A DNA stretch of 40,162 bases from Amphimedon queenslandica. Its lineage: Eukaryota > Porifera > Demospongiae > Haplosclerida > Niphatidae. This document shows positions 1 through 10,635 of the stretch, in pieces. Location: the NCBI RefSeq assembly GCF_000090795.2, contig NW_003546396.1:101683-141844 (forward strand). Direction: 5' to 3'. The translations under genes were made by a program, and so were the position numbers. The notes under the pieces are model-generated. The model was not told where the DNA came from, searched no databases, and saw only the letters and a program-made list of their open reading frames with translations. Within the stretch, counting starts at the first letter, position 1. Every line of letters starts with the position of its first letter.

Positions 1-128
1 AGTATCGTGTGAGAGAGAATGAAGTTAATATTCTTCAAATAGTTGATGATCATTATCAGAGATACATGGAACAAGAGGAGCAATATAACAGGAATAGAAC
101 GGATGATACTCATTATTTAATTCAGTAA
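1..128 (+). CDS. POT-type transporter, C-terminal end only (gene starts before the window)
   Basis: The frame starting with the second base of a codon at position 1 reads the conserved family tail (YRVRENEVNILQIVDDHYQR, then YMEQEEQYN) and stops at TAA 126-128. This is the cytoplasmic C-terminal tail shared by all transporter copies in this window. The body lies upstream of position 1, so it is unknown whether the gene is intact. The stop is followed at once by AATAAA (TAATAAA at 126-132), which could act as a polyadenylation signal giving a very short 3' UTR. It points the same way as the next complete gene at 1607. Confidence 0.8.
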   Translation, partial: YRVRENEVNILQIVDDHYQRYMEQEEQYNRNRTDDTHYLIQ

Positions 129-202
129 TAAAAGTATTTTTCTGCAAAGTAAATATTCTTAAATTAAGCTTTGTATGTAAAGTTCAACAGGATATCTTTA
201 AA

Positions 203-1200
203 GTTATTCGTCCATTTTATGTGCAATAGGCAACATAATAATACTGAGAAGTTTCTCCTAGCTAATTTTTATGAAATACTCATGTATGTCAAAGTTTGAA
301 GCAATGTTCAAAATTTCTTTTAAAAATCGAATTCTGATTCCAAATTTACTTGATTCTTCAGTTCCTAAGCAGTATCTAAAATACTGAAATACTTTTATGA
401 AATACTTATACTAGTGTATGCCAAAGTTCAAAGCAACTTTCAAAATTTCTAAAAAAAATCAAATTTTGATTGGAATTAGTTCCAACTTCACTTGATTCTT
501 CAATTCCTAAGCAGTATCCTGTATCAAAAAAATCAACTACAAGTACAACCATGCCCACTTAACTTAAATAAAAGCTAATAAACTACTAGTTCATTTCAGA
601 ATTAAAAATGAGAATATTTTACTATTAAAAATGAACACATGCAGCATGCAATACTTCTCAACTGCTGTCAAAACTTTTTGGGTTAATAAATTTGATGAGA
701 AGTGAAAAATAAAGCTTGTTTAATGCTTCAACTTTGCTACCAGTTCTAACAGTAGTATCCTACTGAAACACTTTTGAACAAAAGATCTCTAGTGCTTGAT
801 ACTCAAAGAAATAATAATTAAAATCGAACCAAATCATGTGTATCTATCATCATAACATACAGGTCTTTTAAGGCAGGATTTTTAAAAGAATACTGAGCAA
901 CATAGCCCCTAAAATATTTTTGCTCCATGAAAAAAATATACAATAAAAGATGTTGTGCATGTTGGTGATTTCATTGTACTAATACAGGATTTAGAAATGC
1001 TGTTTCTTGTTCATAATGGTGTGTTTATTGTTATTCTTGAGCAAAACTAGTATTGCTTTGGTTTCAATATGAGTGTTGATCAAAGAAATAAATGTGTCAT
1101 GGTTATTTATTTTCTTGCACTTGCATTGAACTAGGGGTCAATATTTGAGTCCATCCATTACATTATTTGGCTACAGTATGGTACTTAAAAGGCATAATCC
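203..1200. repeat. Non-coding flank duplicated at about 7775-8647
   Basis: No gene is visible here. The stretch aligns by eye, in the same order and orientation, with 7775-8647. Shared landmarks include ctcctagctaat, cctaagcagtat, gtagttaatttc-like and gcaaaactagtattgc. Part of it (about 220-610) also resembles 12330-12620 after the third transporter gene. It lies between two transporter copies and is part of the duplicated transporter unit. Confidence 0.75.
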
Positions 1201-1257
1201 ACTGATCAACTATAAGTAAGCCTAAATTTCAAAATTAGCTTTTATTTAATGGTTGTG

Positions 1258-1397
1258 TAATAGTTCTTATCATACTGATAGTGTTTGTGACACTGTCTAA
1301 ATGTTACAAGTATCATGTGACAGAGAATGAAGTTAATATTGTTCAGATAGTTGATGATCATTATCAAAGATACATAAATCAAAGGGAGCAATTTGGT
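1258..1397 (+). pseudogene. Relic of a POT-type transporter C-terminal tail
   Basis: This stretch matches the end of the intact genes closely (tagttcttatcatactgat, then gaagttaatattgttcag) but carries substitutions and breaks down after the DDHYQRY segment. The last membrane span and the tail are recognisable; nothing of the gene body is present upstream. It is a leftover of a copy lost by deletion. It sits directly before the 5' flank of the intact gene at 1607 and shows the array has gained and lost members repeatedly. Confidence 0.75.
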
Positions 1398-1429
1398 AAT
1401 ATTTACATAAGGTACTAATAAGGACTATA

Positions 1430-1606
1430 ATAATTTTGTATGCTCTTGGGACTACAATAGCATTTTCATAGTGTAATTTAACAAAAGTGAAGCAATATTT
1501 TTTTTCAATTATGACATTTAAAACAAATCAAATACATCATAGACCATACAGTGTGTAGTAATACTAATCAACTTTCAATTTCTGCATTATTAGAGTGAGA
1601 ATAATT
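1430..1606 (+). promoter_or_regulatory. Conserved 5' flank (probable promoter region) of the transporter gene at 1607
   Basis: About 175 bases before the ATG align with 8820-8969 before the deleted copy. Shared blocks include gctcttggga, agaccatacagtgtgtag and actaatcaact. The similarity shows this stretch was duplicated together with the gene and probably contains the basal promoter and 5' UTR. No TATA box or other defined motif is claimed. Confidence 0.45.
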
Positions 1607-3157
1607 ATGGCAACTAGTTTTGCTAAGAAGCTAGCTAAAAAGTGGCAACCTTATCTCAATATTACTCCTTCAGCAGTCTTAGTTCTATTATGGAACTGTC
1701 TCATGTATTCTTATCACGTATTAGGGAGTTGCTTTACTGCTGAATTTGCTACTGAAGTTGCTCCTGCCACTTGGTATAGGTATGGTTTTGTCATTATATT
1801 TTCCTTTGGTTATTCCTTATTTCTATTATTTGGTCTGTTAGCTGATGTATGGATTGGAAGATACAAAGCTATACTGATTGGTATAGTATTGTGTTTTATA
1901 TCATGGATTATAATAGGAATTGGATTTATTGTTGAAAAATACTTTGCCTCAAAATCAGTGTTATGGACTTTCTTCACTTTGGCTTATATTACGTTTTTTT
2001 GTGGCCATTCCAGTTTCACTGCTAACATTATTCAGTATAACATTGATCAACTTGTTGGAGCTTCAGTTGATAAACTCAATTCTGTCATATACTGGCATAT
2101 ACTATCTGAACCACTTGTGTTATTCCTCTTTTACCTTCTTCAATGCTTATTTTATAATAAGTATTTTATCATGATCACTTTCATAGCATCAGGTGTATCC
2201 GTATCTCTTGTACTGGTGTCTCATTCATTCTTCAAACACAAACTGGAGAACATATCACAGATCAAGAATCCCATCAAACTCATAGTTAGAGTATTGTGTT
2301 ATGCCAGGAAACACAAGTATCCTCAGAATCGTAGTGCTCTGACCTACTGGGAGGAAGAGGCTCCTTCAAGACTAGACCTGGGTAAGAATAAATATGGTGG
2401 ACTATTCACAGAGGAAGAGGTAGAAGATGTGAAGACAGTATTTTGTATGTTACCATTATTTATTGGTTTTGCTATAGTTAGACTCAGTAATAACAGCTAC
2501 TGGTCTGCTGTAAAGAGTTTTACAATACCAACTTGCTTAGCAGTAACAGACATTCAGTTTTTCATTTGTTCAGTCATTCTAATGTTAGTTTATTTATTCT
2601 TTATCAGAGTTTGCTTTTACAAGTATATTCCCAGTATGCTGACTAGAATGAGTGTTGGTATCTTCCTTGCTTTCGTTGTTACAGTTTCTGAAGTGATCAT
2701 ATTTGTCATTGAGAGGCCTCATCTTGGTAAAAACAATTTTGATAAACCACTCTTTATTCCACAAACTATTCAAGGTTTCTCTTTTATATTATTGCATCCA
2801 GTATCACTGGAGTTTACAGTAGCTCAGTCTCCAGTACACATGAGAGGAGTGATGGTCGGATTGTGGTATGCTACTTCCTATGGGCTTAGTTGTCTTATTA
2901 ATATTATTGCCAAGTTTCCATTTGAATGTGAGAGTCAATACATATGTACCAGTTTCTATTATTATATAACAAAGAGTGTATTAGTTCTTATCATACTGAT
3001 AGTGTTTGTGATACTGGCTAAACGTTACAAGTATCGTGTGAGAGAGAATGAAGTTAATATTGTTCAGATAGTTGATGATCATTATCAGAGATACATGGAA
3101 CAAGAGGAACAGTATAACAAGAATAAAACAAATGACATTCATTATGCAATTCATTAA
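1607..3157 (+). CDS. POT/PTR (SLC15)-like major facilitator transporter, copy 1
   Basis: Intronless gene of 516 codons encoding a polytopic membrane protein with about twelve hydrophobic spans. The open frame begins at a GTG at 1595, but the first ATG is at 1607 and gives the MATSFAK start also seen in the deleted copy at 8970. The POT-family signature is present at residues 78-89 (LADVWIGRYKAI), and a second family-like block (IIQYNIDQL) lies near residue 145. These support a proton-coupled oligopeptide transporter-like fold. The ExxER proton-coupling motif normally in the first membrane span of POT proteins is absent, so peptide transport and proton coupling cannot be assumed. A central cytoplasmic loop (YWEEEAPSRLDLGK) and the tail are nearly identical among paralogs, while membrane segments in between differ. 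The substrate is unknown. Confidence 0.85.
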   Translation: MATSFAKKLAKKWQPYLNITPSAVLVLLWNCLMYSYHVLGSCFTAEFATEVAPATWYRYGFVIIFSFGYSLFLLFGLLADVWIGRYKAILIGIVLCFISWIIIGIGFIVEKYFASKSVLWTFFTLAYITFFCGHSSFTANIIQYNIDQLVGASVDKLNSVIYWHILSEPLVLFLFYLLQCLFYNKYFIMITFIASGVSVSLVLVSHSFFKHKLENISQIKNPIKLIVRVLCYARKHKYPQNRSALTYWEEEAPSRLDLGKNKYGGLFTEEEVEDVKTVFCMLPLFIGFAIVRLSNNSYWSAVKSFTIPTCLAVTDIQFFICSVILMLVYLFFIRVCFYKYIPSMLTRMSVGIFLAFVVTVSEVIIFVIERPHLGKNNFDKPLFIPQTIQGFSFILLHPVSLEFTVAQSPVHMRGVMVGLWYATSYGLSCLINIIAKFPFECESQYICTSFYYYITKSVLVLIILIVFVILAKRYKYRVRENEVNIVQIVDDHYQRYMEQEEQYNKNKTNDIHYAIH

Positions 3158-3502
3158 ACTTAACCTTTTAGTTAATGTTTTATGAATTTGGTTTAACTTA
3201 ATGCATTATATTTATTTGACGTCACATTATGTGCCCTGTTTTAGAAGTAAACTTTTAATTTACATGTACATGTACATGGATTTATCTTCATAATAAGTAA
3301 ATGAAGTAATTTTATTCAAAAAAGGTTTGTGGAATATTAATGCTGTGTTAATTCATCAGAGCATTGTAAAGCCAAAGGGAAAAATTTGGTAGTGACATCA
3401 AATACATGCATACATATGTGCTTTTGGGAATAATACTACAATAGCATTAGTTTATATTGAAAGTAAAAGGATGTTATTTTGTGGATGTATCACACTTACA
3501 AT
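3158..3502. repeat. 3' flank of copy 1, duplicated at about 9049-9262
   Basis: No gene. From about 3294 on, the sequence aligns with 9049-9262 after the deleted transporter copy; shared landmarks are taattcatcagag, aatttggtagtgacat and gggaataatac. It marks the downstream part of the duplicated transporter unit. Confidence 0.75.
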
Positions 3503-3504
3503 AA

Positions 3505-3745
3505 TATGATTACTATACCAATCAGTATAGCTTTGTATCTTTCAATCCATACATCACACACAAAAAAAATAATGTGTTACAACACACTGGTGTGTTATAA
3601 TAACACCTGTGTTGTGTGCTAAAATTTGGGACAGCAAATCTGTGCTATTTTAACACACTATTTTTTGTGTGGCAGCTATCAGACCAAATTAAGGAAAGAA
3701 AATGAATAACCAAAGAATAATATAATGACTAAACCAGTACTTATT
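3505..3745 (-). pseudogene. Relic of a transporter N-terminal third, split by a small inverted-repeat element
   Basis: On the minus strand, 3505-3556 and 3672-3745 match the segment around the POT signature of the intact minus-strand gene (compare 5715-5830; shared agtatagctttgtatctt and cagaccaaat). The match is interrupted at the codons for the ADVW part of the signature by the element at 3557-3671. Substitutions and indels remove the open frame. It is unlikely to be the same copy as the C-terminal relic at 3863-3947, because the two are in the wrong order for one minus-strand gene. Confidence 0.8.
3557..3671. mobile_element. Short non-autonomous element with terminal inverted repeats (MITE-like), about 115 bp
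   Basis: The left end reads cacacaaaaaaaataatgtg and the right end is its near-perfect inverse (taacacactattttttgtgt). Comparison with the intact gene at 5765 shows the insert interrupts an otherwise continuous transporter relic, so both borders can be placed within a few bases. The inner part is again made of inverted blocks (aacacactggtgtgtt). No coding capacity. The target-site duplication is unclear, perhaps a 2-base CA. Confidence 0.75.
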
Positions 3746-3862
3746 AGTACAAAATTATTCATTTCTCCTTCTTTTGTCCAGCTGGTGATAGTACTAAATA
3801 CTAATAATAATTACAAAATAAATTAATGTCCTGTACCACTTTGATATGTTTCCTTTCATTTA

Positions 3863-3947
3863 TAATGATCATCAACAATCGGAACAATATTAACTTCATT
3901 CTCTCTCAAAAGATACTTGTAACATTTAGCCAGTATCACAAACACAG
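3863..3947 (-). pseudogene. Relic of a transporter C-terminal tail
   Basis: The minus strand carries the tail sequence (aatattaacttcattctctc and agccagtatcacaaacac) with a few substitutions, including loss of the RYRV region. No body is present on either side. It is a separate relic from 3505-3745. Confidence 0.75.
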
Positions 3948-4440
3948 AAATACATCATTATAAAAAACTATGAAACTTCCAAATCCAATAATAATGGTAA
4001 GCTTGTTAATAAAATTAGCATGACTACGAGCAAATTCAGTAATCTAAAGTCACATACAAGTGCAACAGTTTTGTCTGTAACAACTTCTGTAGATTTCAGG
4101 ACATTAACCAAAGGAGCAAAAAAATATTATAAATTTTAAGGGGGGAATGTAGATAAGTTAGTGTTTTGTAGAAAATTTGAACTAATTTAGAAATTTTAAA
4201 AATCGCTTAAAATTTGAGGTACATGTGTCTTGCAATAATATGGCTAGGAGAGATTTCTCAATTTTTATTACAATTTTTGATACACAATTACATGTACATG
4301 TACATGATAGCCTAATGCACATCAAATGCACTAGTAATTTTAAAATGTAGTTTAATTTTAAAATTGGTTTAAAATATTTACTAAGTTATAAAGAGCAAAA
4401 TTGTTTGTAATACTGAATGCAAAATTGAAAGAAAATAATT
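3948..4440. other. Non-coding stretch, no gene seen
   Basis: AT-rich sequence between a transporter relic and the stop codon of the minus-strand transporter. It contains a degenerate member of the interspersed repeat also seen near 250 and 15500 (ggctaggagagatttctcaa) and one ACATGT run near 4291. It must hold the 3' UTR of the gene at 4441-6003, but no clear polyadenylation site can be chosen. Confidence 0.5.
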
Positions 4441-6003
4441 TCAATACTGAACTGAATAATGAATGTCAACATCATCATTTCTATTCCTGTTATATTGTTC
4501 CTCTTGTTCCATGTATCTCTGATAATGATCATCAACTATCTGAACAACATTAACTTCATTCTCTCTCACACGATACTTGTAACGTTTAGCCAGTATCACA
4601 AACACTATCAGTATGATAAGAACTAGTACACTCTTTGTTATATAATAATAGAAACTAGTACATATATATTGACTCTCACAATCAAATGGAAATTTCAAAA
4701 TAGTATCAAGGAAAAGACCAAATCCCCAACAAGCAGTATACCACAGTCCAACCATCACTCCTCTCATGTGTACTGGAGACTGAGCTACTGTAAATTCCAG
4801 TGATACTGGATACACAAGAATATAAGAAAATGCCTGTACAGTTTGTGAAATAAAGAGTAGTTTACCAAAGTTGTTTATGTCATGATGAGACCTCTCAATG
4901 ACAAACATGATCACTTTAGAAACTGTAACAATGAAAGCAAGGAAGATACCAACACTCATTCTAGTCAGCATACTGGGAATATACTTGTAGAAACAAACTC
5001 TGATAAAAAATAAATAAAGTAATATTAGAATGACTGAGCATAAAAAATACATGGAGTCTGTTACTGCAAAACAAGTTGGTAATGTAAAACCATCAACAGC
5101 AGACCAATAGGTATCGTCACCGAGATTAATTACACCAAAACCAATGAATAATGGTAGCATACGAAATATTGTCTTTACATCTTCTACCTCTTCCTCTGTG
5201 AATGGTCCACCATATTTATCTTTACCCAGGTCTAATTTTGAAGGAGCCTCTTCCTCCCAGTAGGTCAGAGCACTACGATTCTGAGGATACTTGTGCTTCC
5301 TGGCATAACACAATACTCTAACTATCAGTTTGATGGGATTCTTGATCAGTGATATGTTCTCCAGTTTGTGTTTGAAGAATGAATGAGACACCAGTACAAG
5401 AGATACAGATACACCTGATGCTATGAAAGTGATCATGATAAAATACTTATTATTATAAAATAAGCATTGAAGAAGGTAAAAGAGGAATAAAACAAGTGGT
5501 TCAGATAGTATATGCCAGTATATAACAGAACTGAGTTCATCAGCTGAAGCTCCAACAAGTTGATCAATGTTATACTGAATAATGTTAGCATTGAAACTAG
5601 AAAAACCACAAAAATGTATGACAAATACAAAACTGTAAAAACTCCATAGCACTGATTTAGAGTCCAAGAAATTTTCTAATATAAATCCAACTCCCATTAT
5701 AATCCATGATACAAAACACAATACTATACCAACGAGTATAGCTTTGTATCTTCCAATCCATACATCAGCTAACAGACCAAATAAAGGAAAGAAGAAATAA
5801 CCAGAGCTAACTATAATGACAAAACCATACTTATACCAAGTGTGATCATCAAATTTAGTAGCAAAGTCACCAGTAAAACGACTCAGGAAGGTGTAATATG
5901 AATACATGAGATAGTTCCATACTAGAACCAAGACTGCTGAAGGAGTAATATAAAGGAATGGTTGCCAATTTCGAGCTAACTGTGTAGCAAAACAAGTCAC
6001 CAT
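4441..6003 (-). CDS. POT/PTR (SLC15)-like major facilitator transporter, copy 2
   Basis: Intronless gene of 520 codons, ATG at 6003, stop TGA at 4443-4441. It has the same architecture as copy 1: a short basic N-terminus, about twelve membrane spans, the POT signature (LADVWIGRYKAI), the NIIQYNIDQLVGAS block, the central loop (YWEEEAPSKLDLGK) and the conserved tail, ending in an extended Asn/Asp-rich end (RNRNDDVD). Like its paralogs it lacks the ExxER motif of classical POT transporters in span 1. It faces copy 1 tail to tail across the relic-filled interval 3158-4440, so it arose through duplication with inversion. The central loop and tail are almost identical at the DNA level to copies 1 and 3, while spans 1, 3 and 7 are clearly different. 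Confidence 0.85.
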   Translation of the reverse strand: MVTCFATQLARNWQPFLYITPSAVLVLVWNYLMYSYYTFLSRFTGDFATKFDDHTWYKYGFVIIVSSGYFFFPLFGLLADVWIGRYKAILVGIVLCFVSWIIMGVGFILENFLDSKSVLWSFYSFVFVIHFCGFSSFNANIIQYNIDQLVGASADELSSVIYWHILSEPLVLFLFYLLQCLFYNNKYFIMITFIASGVSVSLVLVSHSFFKHKLENISLIKNPIKLIVRVLCYARKHKYPQNRSALTYWEEEAPSKLDLGKDKYGGPFTEEEVEDVKTIFRMLPLFIGFGVINLGDDTYWSAVDGFTLPTCFAVTDSMYFLCSVILILLYLFFIRVCFYKYIPSMLTRMSVGIFLAFIVTVSKVIMFVIERSHHDINNFGKLLFISQTVQAFSYILVYPVSLEFTVAQSPVHMRGVMVGLWYTACWGFGLFLDTILKFPFDCESQYICTSFYYYITKSVLVLIILIVFVILAKRYKYRVRENEVNVVQIVDDHYQRYMEQEEQYNRNRNDDVDIHYSVQY

Positions 6004-7774
6004 AGTTATTTAATATAGCAATATGCATGCAATGCAAAGTTGTAATATGCATTGTATTTCATGTGTTTCTTTTAAATGCAAAACATTGAAAAAATAACAT
6101 CGTCGCACTTTCATTATCATCTATTGCTATTGCTAGTTGATATATCACTTTCATTCCTTTTGACAGGCATGAACATCACAGGTTGACCATTGCTGCAATG
6201 GCTTTATCAATCAGTAACAGTAATCAGTTATTGAAAATCATTTCTTCGGTGGTGATGGTATGGCAGCAGGTGCACTGGAGCTAATAAAGACTTAACAACA
6301 GCTTAAACCAGCATATACATGTACATGTATGTGTAAAAATAAAAGACAAGAAACAGATATCCTTCAAGCAGAAGTGTTGCTGGCCCTGGGTGCTTGAATA
6401 GCAAGCTACATTTCTAGTGCCATGCACCATAGGCCTATATAGTAGATGGTACTGTACCATCTTCTTTCAGTCCTAGGCCTAAGAGTAGAGTGGAATATAG
6501 TAGGACTCCTTGGAATGATGCAACAACACTTGGAAGAAGAAGTACATGTACATTTAGGAGTCTCCCAGTTTGGAGTTAAGTCTGTATTGGAGCTTTGATA
6601 GAGTGTGGTTCAGTCTATGGTGGTCGGGTGGTCAGGAGCAACCTCCTTAACAAGCAAGACACCTACGGTGCATGGCCTCGCCCCTATAGCTGCTATGGTG
6701 CATGCCCTCACTGCAATAGCTGTTTAATTATCAGCATGAAGAAAGTCTGCTCAACACTAGCTTCCTGCAGTTGCATGCACTTGCTCTTGAATACCTGCAG
6801 AAGTAGCAGCACTGCAGCACATACATGCAAGCAGCTCCAGCCCCTCCCATGCATGTAGATTGAAAGGTGTGGCATTACATCATCAATTGCAATGATGGCA
6901 GCAAGAAGACCATGTGAGAAAGAAGCTTAACTTTTTCTTTACTAATCATCAATATACGATAAACTTGCTGACAGAAAGTTGTTGCCTTCATGTATTTGAG
7001 ATAGTATAGGTACTTTAGTACCTATAGCCCACTAGGTTGTCACTCCAGCACTTCACAAACAAGAACCAGGACAACTGTAACTCTTCACCAAGTAAGATTT
7101 AGAGAAATCTGTTCATATCTTTTGAAGGCCATGTTCTAATCTACTGGAAAATGCTATCAGCTATCTCTAGAGTGCCAACACAACAGAACTTGACTCAAAT
7201 ACTTGATTTTCTCACTTTGAAGCTTCTTGTACCTAGCACTGATATTTGAGCAACACAAAACAGTTAAGCAAGACTTTTCAAGGTAAAGAAGAAATATCTA
7301 GGAGCTTAGAACACGCTGTGCTAAAGTTATAGTTTATTAAAGACAAATTTCGCTTGTACAGAATGAATGAATGACAGACACACACAACAACTACCTATAC
7401 CTCGCATAGGCGAGGCCAATGAACAACCAATTCATCACTCACTAACATGTAGATCAACAATACAATTAATATTAATAACCAATTAGCCATATATCATGAC
7501 ATTCTATAGCTTATACAAGAAATACAATATTATAGTTTCCAGCCATCTCTAATTTTTTTCTAGGGAGAGCTATGAAGAGTGATAAAGGTGTACTGGGTTT
7601 ATAGGACAGATACAGGAAATACTACAAATATATGTAGGTCACTAAAATCATCACTATCGTGCAGTGTACATACTCTTAATCAACATTTATGACCCTATGC
7701 ACTAATTGCACTTACATGTACATGTACATGTTTCAGTGCAGTGACTGGAAGAAATGGCAAAGAGTGGAGCATAT
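6004..7774. repeat. Non-coding stretch; member of a duplicated segment also found at about 12640-14450
   Basis: No convincing gene; the only open frame (from 6595) starts at TTG and resembles nothing I know. Several blocks recur in the same order downstream of copy 3: agtcctaggc with tagagtggaat..tagtaggactcct (6470-6510, compare 12918-12957), and gtgataaaggtgtactgg with taatcaacattta (7580-7700, compare 14281-14391). A small GC-rich hairpin (cctcgcataggcgagg) lies at 7400-7415. The first few hundred bases must contain the promoter of the minus-strand transporter, but no motif is distinct. Confidence 0.55.
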
Positions 7775-8647
7775 TTTAAAAGTTATTGGTCTATTTTAGG
7801 CAGCAATGAACATGTATCAGGAAATAATAAAAATTGAGAAATCTCTCCTAGCTAATTTATATGACTGAAATATGGTATAATGCCAAAGTTTGAAACAGCT
7901 TTCAAAATTTCAAAATAGTAAAATTTGTTCAGAATTAGGTCCAACTTAACTCGAGTCTTCAATTCCTAAGCAGTATCAAAAGATTTCCGGTATCACAAAT
8001 TAATTCCATGCACTTAACTTTAATAATAGTTAATAAACCAGTAGTTAATTTCAAAATTAAAAATGAGAAAAATTACTATTAAAAAATGAACACAGCAATA
8101 TTTAATACTTCTCAAATGCTGTCAGGACTTATGGCTTTGATGAGAAAGTCAACAATAAAGCCTGTTTTTAGTACTTCAAATTTGTAGCCAATTCTACCAG
8201 CATAGTAGCCTGCCAATACACCTGAACCAAAATGTTCAAAACATGATTTGAACCAAATCATGTGCATCAACCAACATAATATAGAGGTCTAATTTAAGGC
8301 TGGATTTTATCAGGAATAGCCACATATCCCCTAAAATAGTTTTGCTCCATGAAAAAAATTATGAAAGAAAGATGCTATGCATGTTGCTGATTTCATTGTA
8401 CTAATTTAAAAAGAAAGCTTTTTAAGGATTAATATGGGATTTAGAAATGACTATTTTTTGTTCATAATGGTGTTGTTTGTTGTTACTTTTCATTTGTGCA
8501 AAACTAGTATTGCTTTGGTTTCAGTATGAGTGTTGATCAATACCATAAATGTGTCATGGTTATTTTTTTTGCAATGAAGTACGGGTCAATATTTAAATCC
8601 ATCCATTACATTATTTGGCTACGGTATAACGCTTAGAAGACATAATA
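7775..8647. repeat. Second copy of the transporter 5' flank duplication (paired with 203-1200)
   Basis: See 203-1200. Similarity is high enough to align by eye with scattered indels, which suggests a fairly old duplication. It leads directly into the deleted transporter copy at 8970. Confidence 0.75.
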
Positions 8648-8969
8648 TGCTCATGCTACATTCAAATTAAGAAGGTATTAAACCTTGACAAAAATTGAAA
8701 AAAAAATAAAACTTGCATGAAGTTTATAGATTTGAACCAGTGATCTTATACACAAGACTTCAGTATAAATACTTCAAATTATTGTTACTCCGCCCTCCAC
8801 GCCCAACATTTATTTTAGGATATATGTTGCGCTCTTGGGACTGCAATAGCATTGTAATTCAATGAAAGTGATGTAATGTTTTTCCTTTCAATGATGACAT
8901 TTAAACAAAGACAACATAGACCATACAGTGTGTAGAAGAACTAATCAACTTCAAATCACATTAGTAACT

Positions 8970-9023
8970 ATGGCAACCAGTTTTGCTAAGCTAGCTAAAA
9001 AGTGGCAACCATTCCTTCATATT
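8970..9023 (+). pseudogene. Transporter copy reduced to its first 18 codons by internal deletion
   Basis: After a conserved 5' flank (8820-8969) the sequence opens with ATG and reads MATSFAKLAKKWQPFLHI, one lysine shorter than copy 1. It then stops matching the gene and joins, within about 30 bases, the 3' flank of the family (9049-9262). About 1.5 kb of gene body is missing. At the junction the 11-mer attctgtcaca occurs twice (9021 and 9040), which may be a footprint of the deletion. Only the promoter side, start and 3' flank remain, so no transporter can be made. Confidence 0.85.
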
Positions 9024-9048
9024 CTGTCACATGCTTACAATTCTGTCA

Positions 9049-9262
9049 CAGTAAATGAAGTAGATTTTATTCAAAAAGATTAGTCGAAGATTAATGCTGT
9101 ATTAATTCATCAGAGAATGGTAAAGCAAAGGGAACAATTTGGTAGTGACATATTGAATACTGACGTGTACATATGTGCTCTTGGGAATAATACTAAAATA
9201 GCATTAGTTCATAGTGAAACAAAAAAGATGTTATTTTAAGGATGTATGTATCATACTTAAGA
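9049..9262. repeat. Second copy of the transporter 3' flank (paired with 3294-3502)
   Basis: See 3158-3502. It directly follows the deleted transporter copy. Confidence 0.75.
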
Positions 9263-10240
9263 TAACATATATAATTTACTAAAAGCATCAAAACATTGAA
9301 TAACGTGCATTGTCATAGTAGGAATAATTTTTGTATGGGCCAAAGACCCCAAAAGCTTGCAACACAAATAAATGGTGGTCAAACTGAGCCCGAGGATAGG
9401 AGAGTTGCATTTCCCCCAAACATGGGGTCTAAATTTAAACAAAGAATTTGTCCACCTGGTCCCTAGGACCTAAACCTACCAATGTATCCTACAGTCTAAT
9501 CCTAGAACCTAACCTACAACCTAGAAGCTAACTAACTCTTATTACTAGGATTTGGTCGGACCGCCTCACAGGCGGAGAATACAACAATAATAAACACAAG
9601 TAAATAATAGAGGGAGGGAGAGATTGAAGGGAGAGACAAAGAAACAATAAGCCAAAAGCAGTGTGATTGCAACAAAAGCAAACACAATGTGCTAAAAGCA
9701 ATGCCACACCTGCAGACCAACCCTATAGATATGTGGAGAACAGTTCATGGATACTAACTTCATTTAACCTGGGTGCTTAAACTGCAAAAATTGTAATCAA
9801 ATTGAGATTTGTTGCTATCATTTCAATTTACACTAAGAAACTGTAATCAAAATGAGATGTAGCCTACATGTACTTTGATTATAGTTATGGCAATAATTAT
9901 GGTGACAGTTTGCTAGATCAACTATACTGGTAAGAAGAAACAGGATGAGATAAAAATGAAAACTTACATGTTAATAATTGTTTTTAGATTTGTATATGAT
10001 CGGTAATAGAATTAGAACATTTGATACTCTGTTTTAAAGTGTGAGGAGTTCATCACTTTAATCTACTAATAATAACTGACAAGATCAGGCATTTTACATG
10101 TGTAGTACTATTAGTTTGGGTAGCTACTACTGAACAAGAATCTCTCTAGTTTTGCACACTACAATGATACTAACGACTGCTTTAGACTAAGTTACATAGC
10201 TAACCATGCACGTACCTACATGTATAATATGAATTACAAT
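9263..10240. other. Non-coding stretch, no gene recognised
   Basis: No open frame with recognisable content. It contains a small GC-rich hairpin (ccgcctcacaggcgg) near 9558, a purine-rich run near 9610, a stretch of repeated ccta/aacct units near 9460-9530, and a near-exact short direct repeat (tgtaatcaaa, then gagat) at about 9791 and 9842. Confidence 0.5.
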
Positions 10241-10246
10241 CTTTAC

Positions 10247-10445
10247 AGTACAGCACCAAATTTTTAAGGGCTGCATGTATGTAAATTTCACAGATTGTGT
10301 AATTCTTTTTCACAAAAATTAAATCTAAATTCAATTTGTAATGTTACAAGACTGAGTGCAATTAAAAAAAAAAAATTAATTAATAACGTAAATTTTTGGG
10401 CGAATTCGTAAGATTTACAGCCCTTGAAAATTTTGCACAATACAG
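10247..10445. mobile_element. Probable inverted-repeat element (MITE-like), about 200 bp
   Basis: The left end (cagcaccaaatttttaaggg, ctg) is mirrored at the right end by cagcccttgaaaattttgc. The ends are imperfect inverted repeats of about 25 bases, and the interior is AT-rich and non-coding. It lies about 190 bp before the ATG of copy 3. Exact borders and target duplication are uncertain. Confidence 0.5.
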
Positions 10446-10635
10446 TGAACAATATCATCTTTAAAATGGTGCTTCAATGAAATATCATTTAAATGTTGTT
10501 GCCATTTCTGTGTTATTGTTCTGAATAAAAAGTTTTACATAGAAATGTTATCACAACATTACCCTTCGTAAGGTACAAGAGCAACTGTTTGTTGATTATC
10601 ACTTTCACTTACTTCAGTCGCTATAGATCTGTATC

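Noticed and set aside
1595..1606. Upstream GTG start for transporter copy 1
   Set aside because: Animal genes rarely start at GTG; ATG at 1607 gives the same start as the related copy at 8970.
6595..6858. 87-codon open frame rich in Cys
   Set aside because: It starts at TTG and the related duplicate near 12.9-14.3 kb does not keep it open.
9532..9720. 62-codon hydrophobic open frame on the minus strand
   Set aside because: No recognisable domain, low-complexity content, no splice or promoter support.
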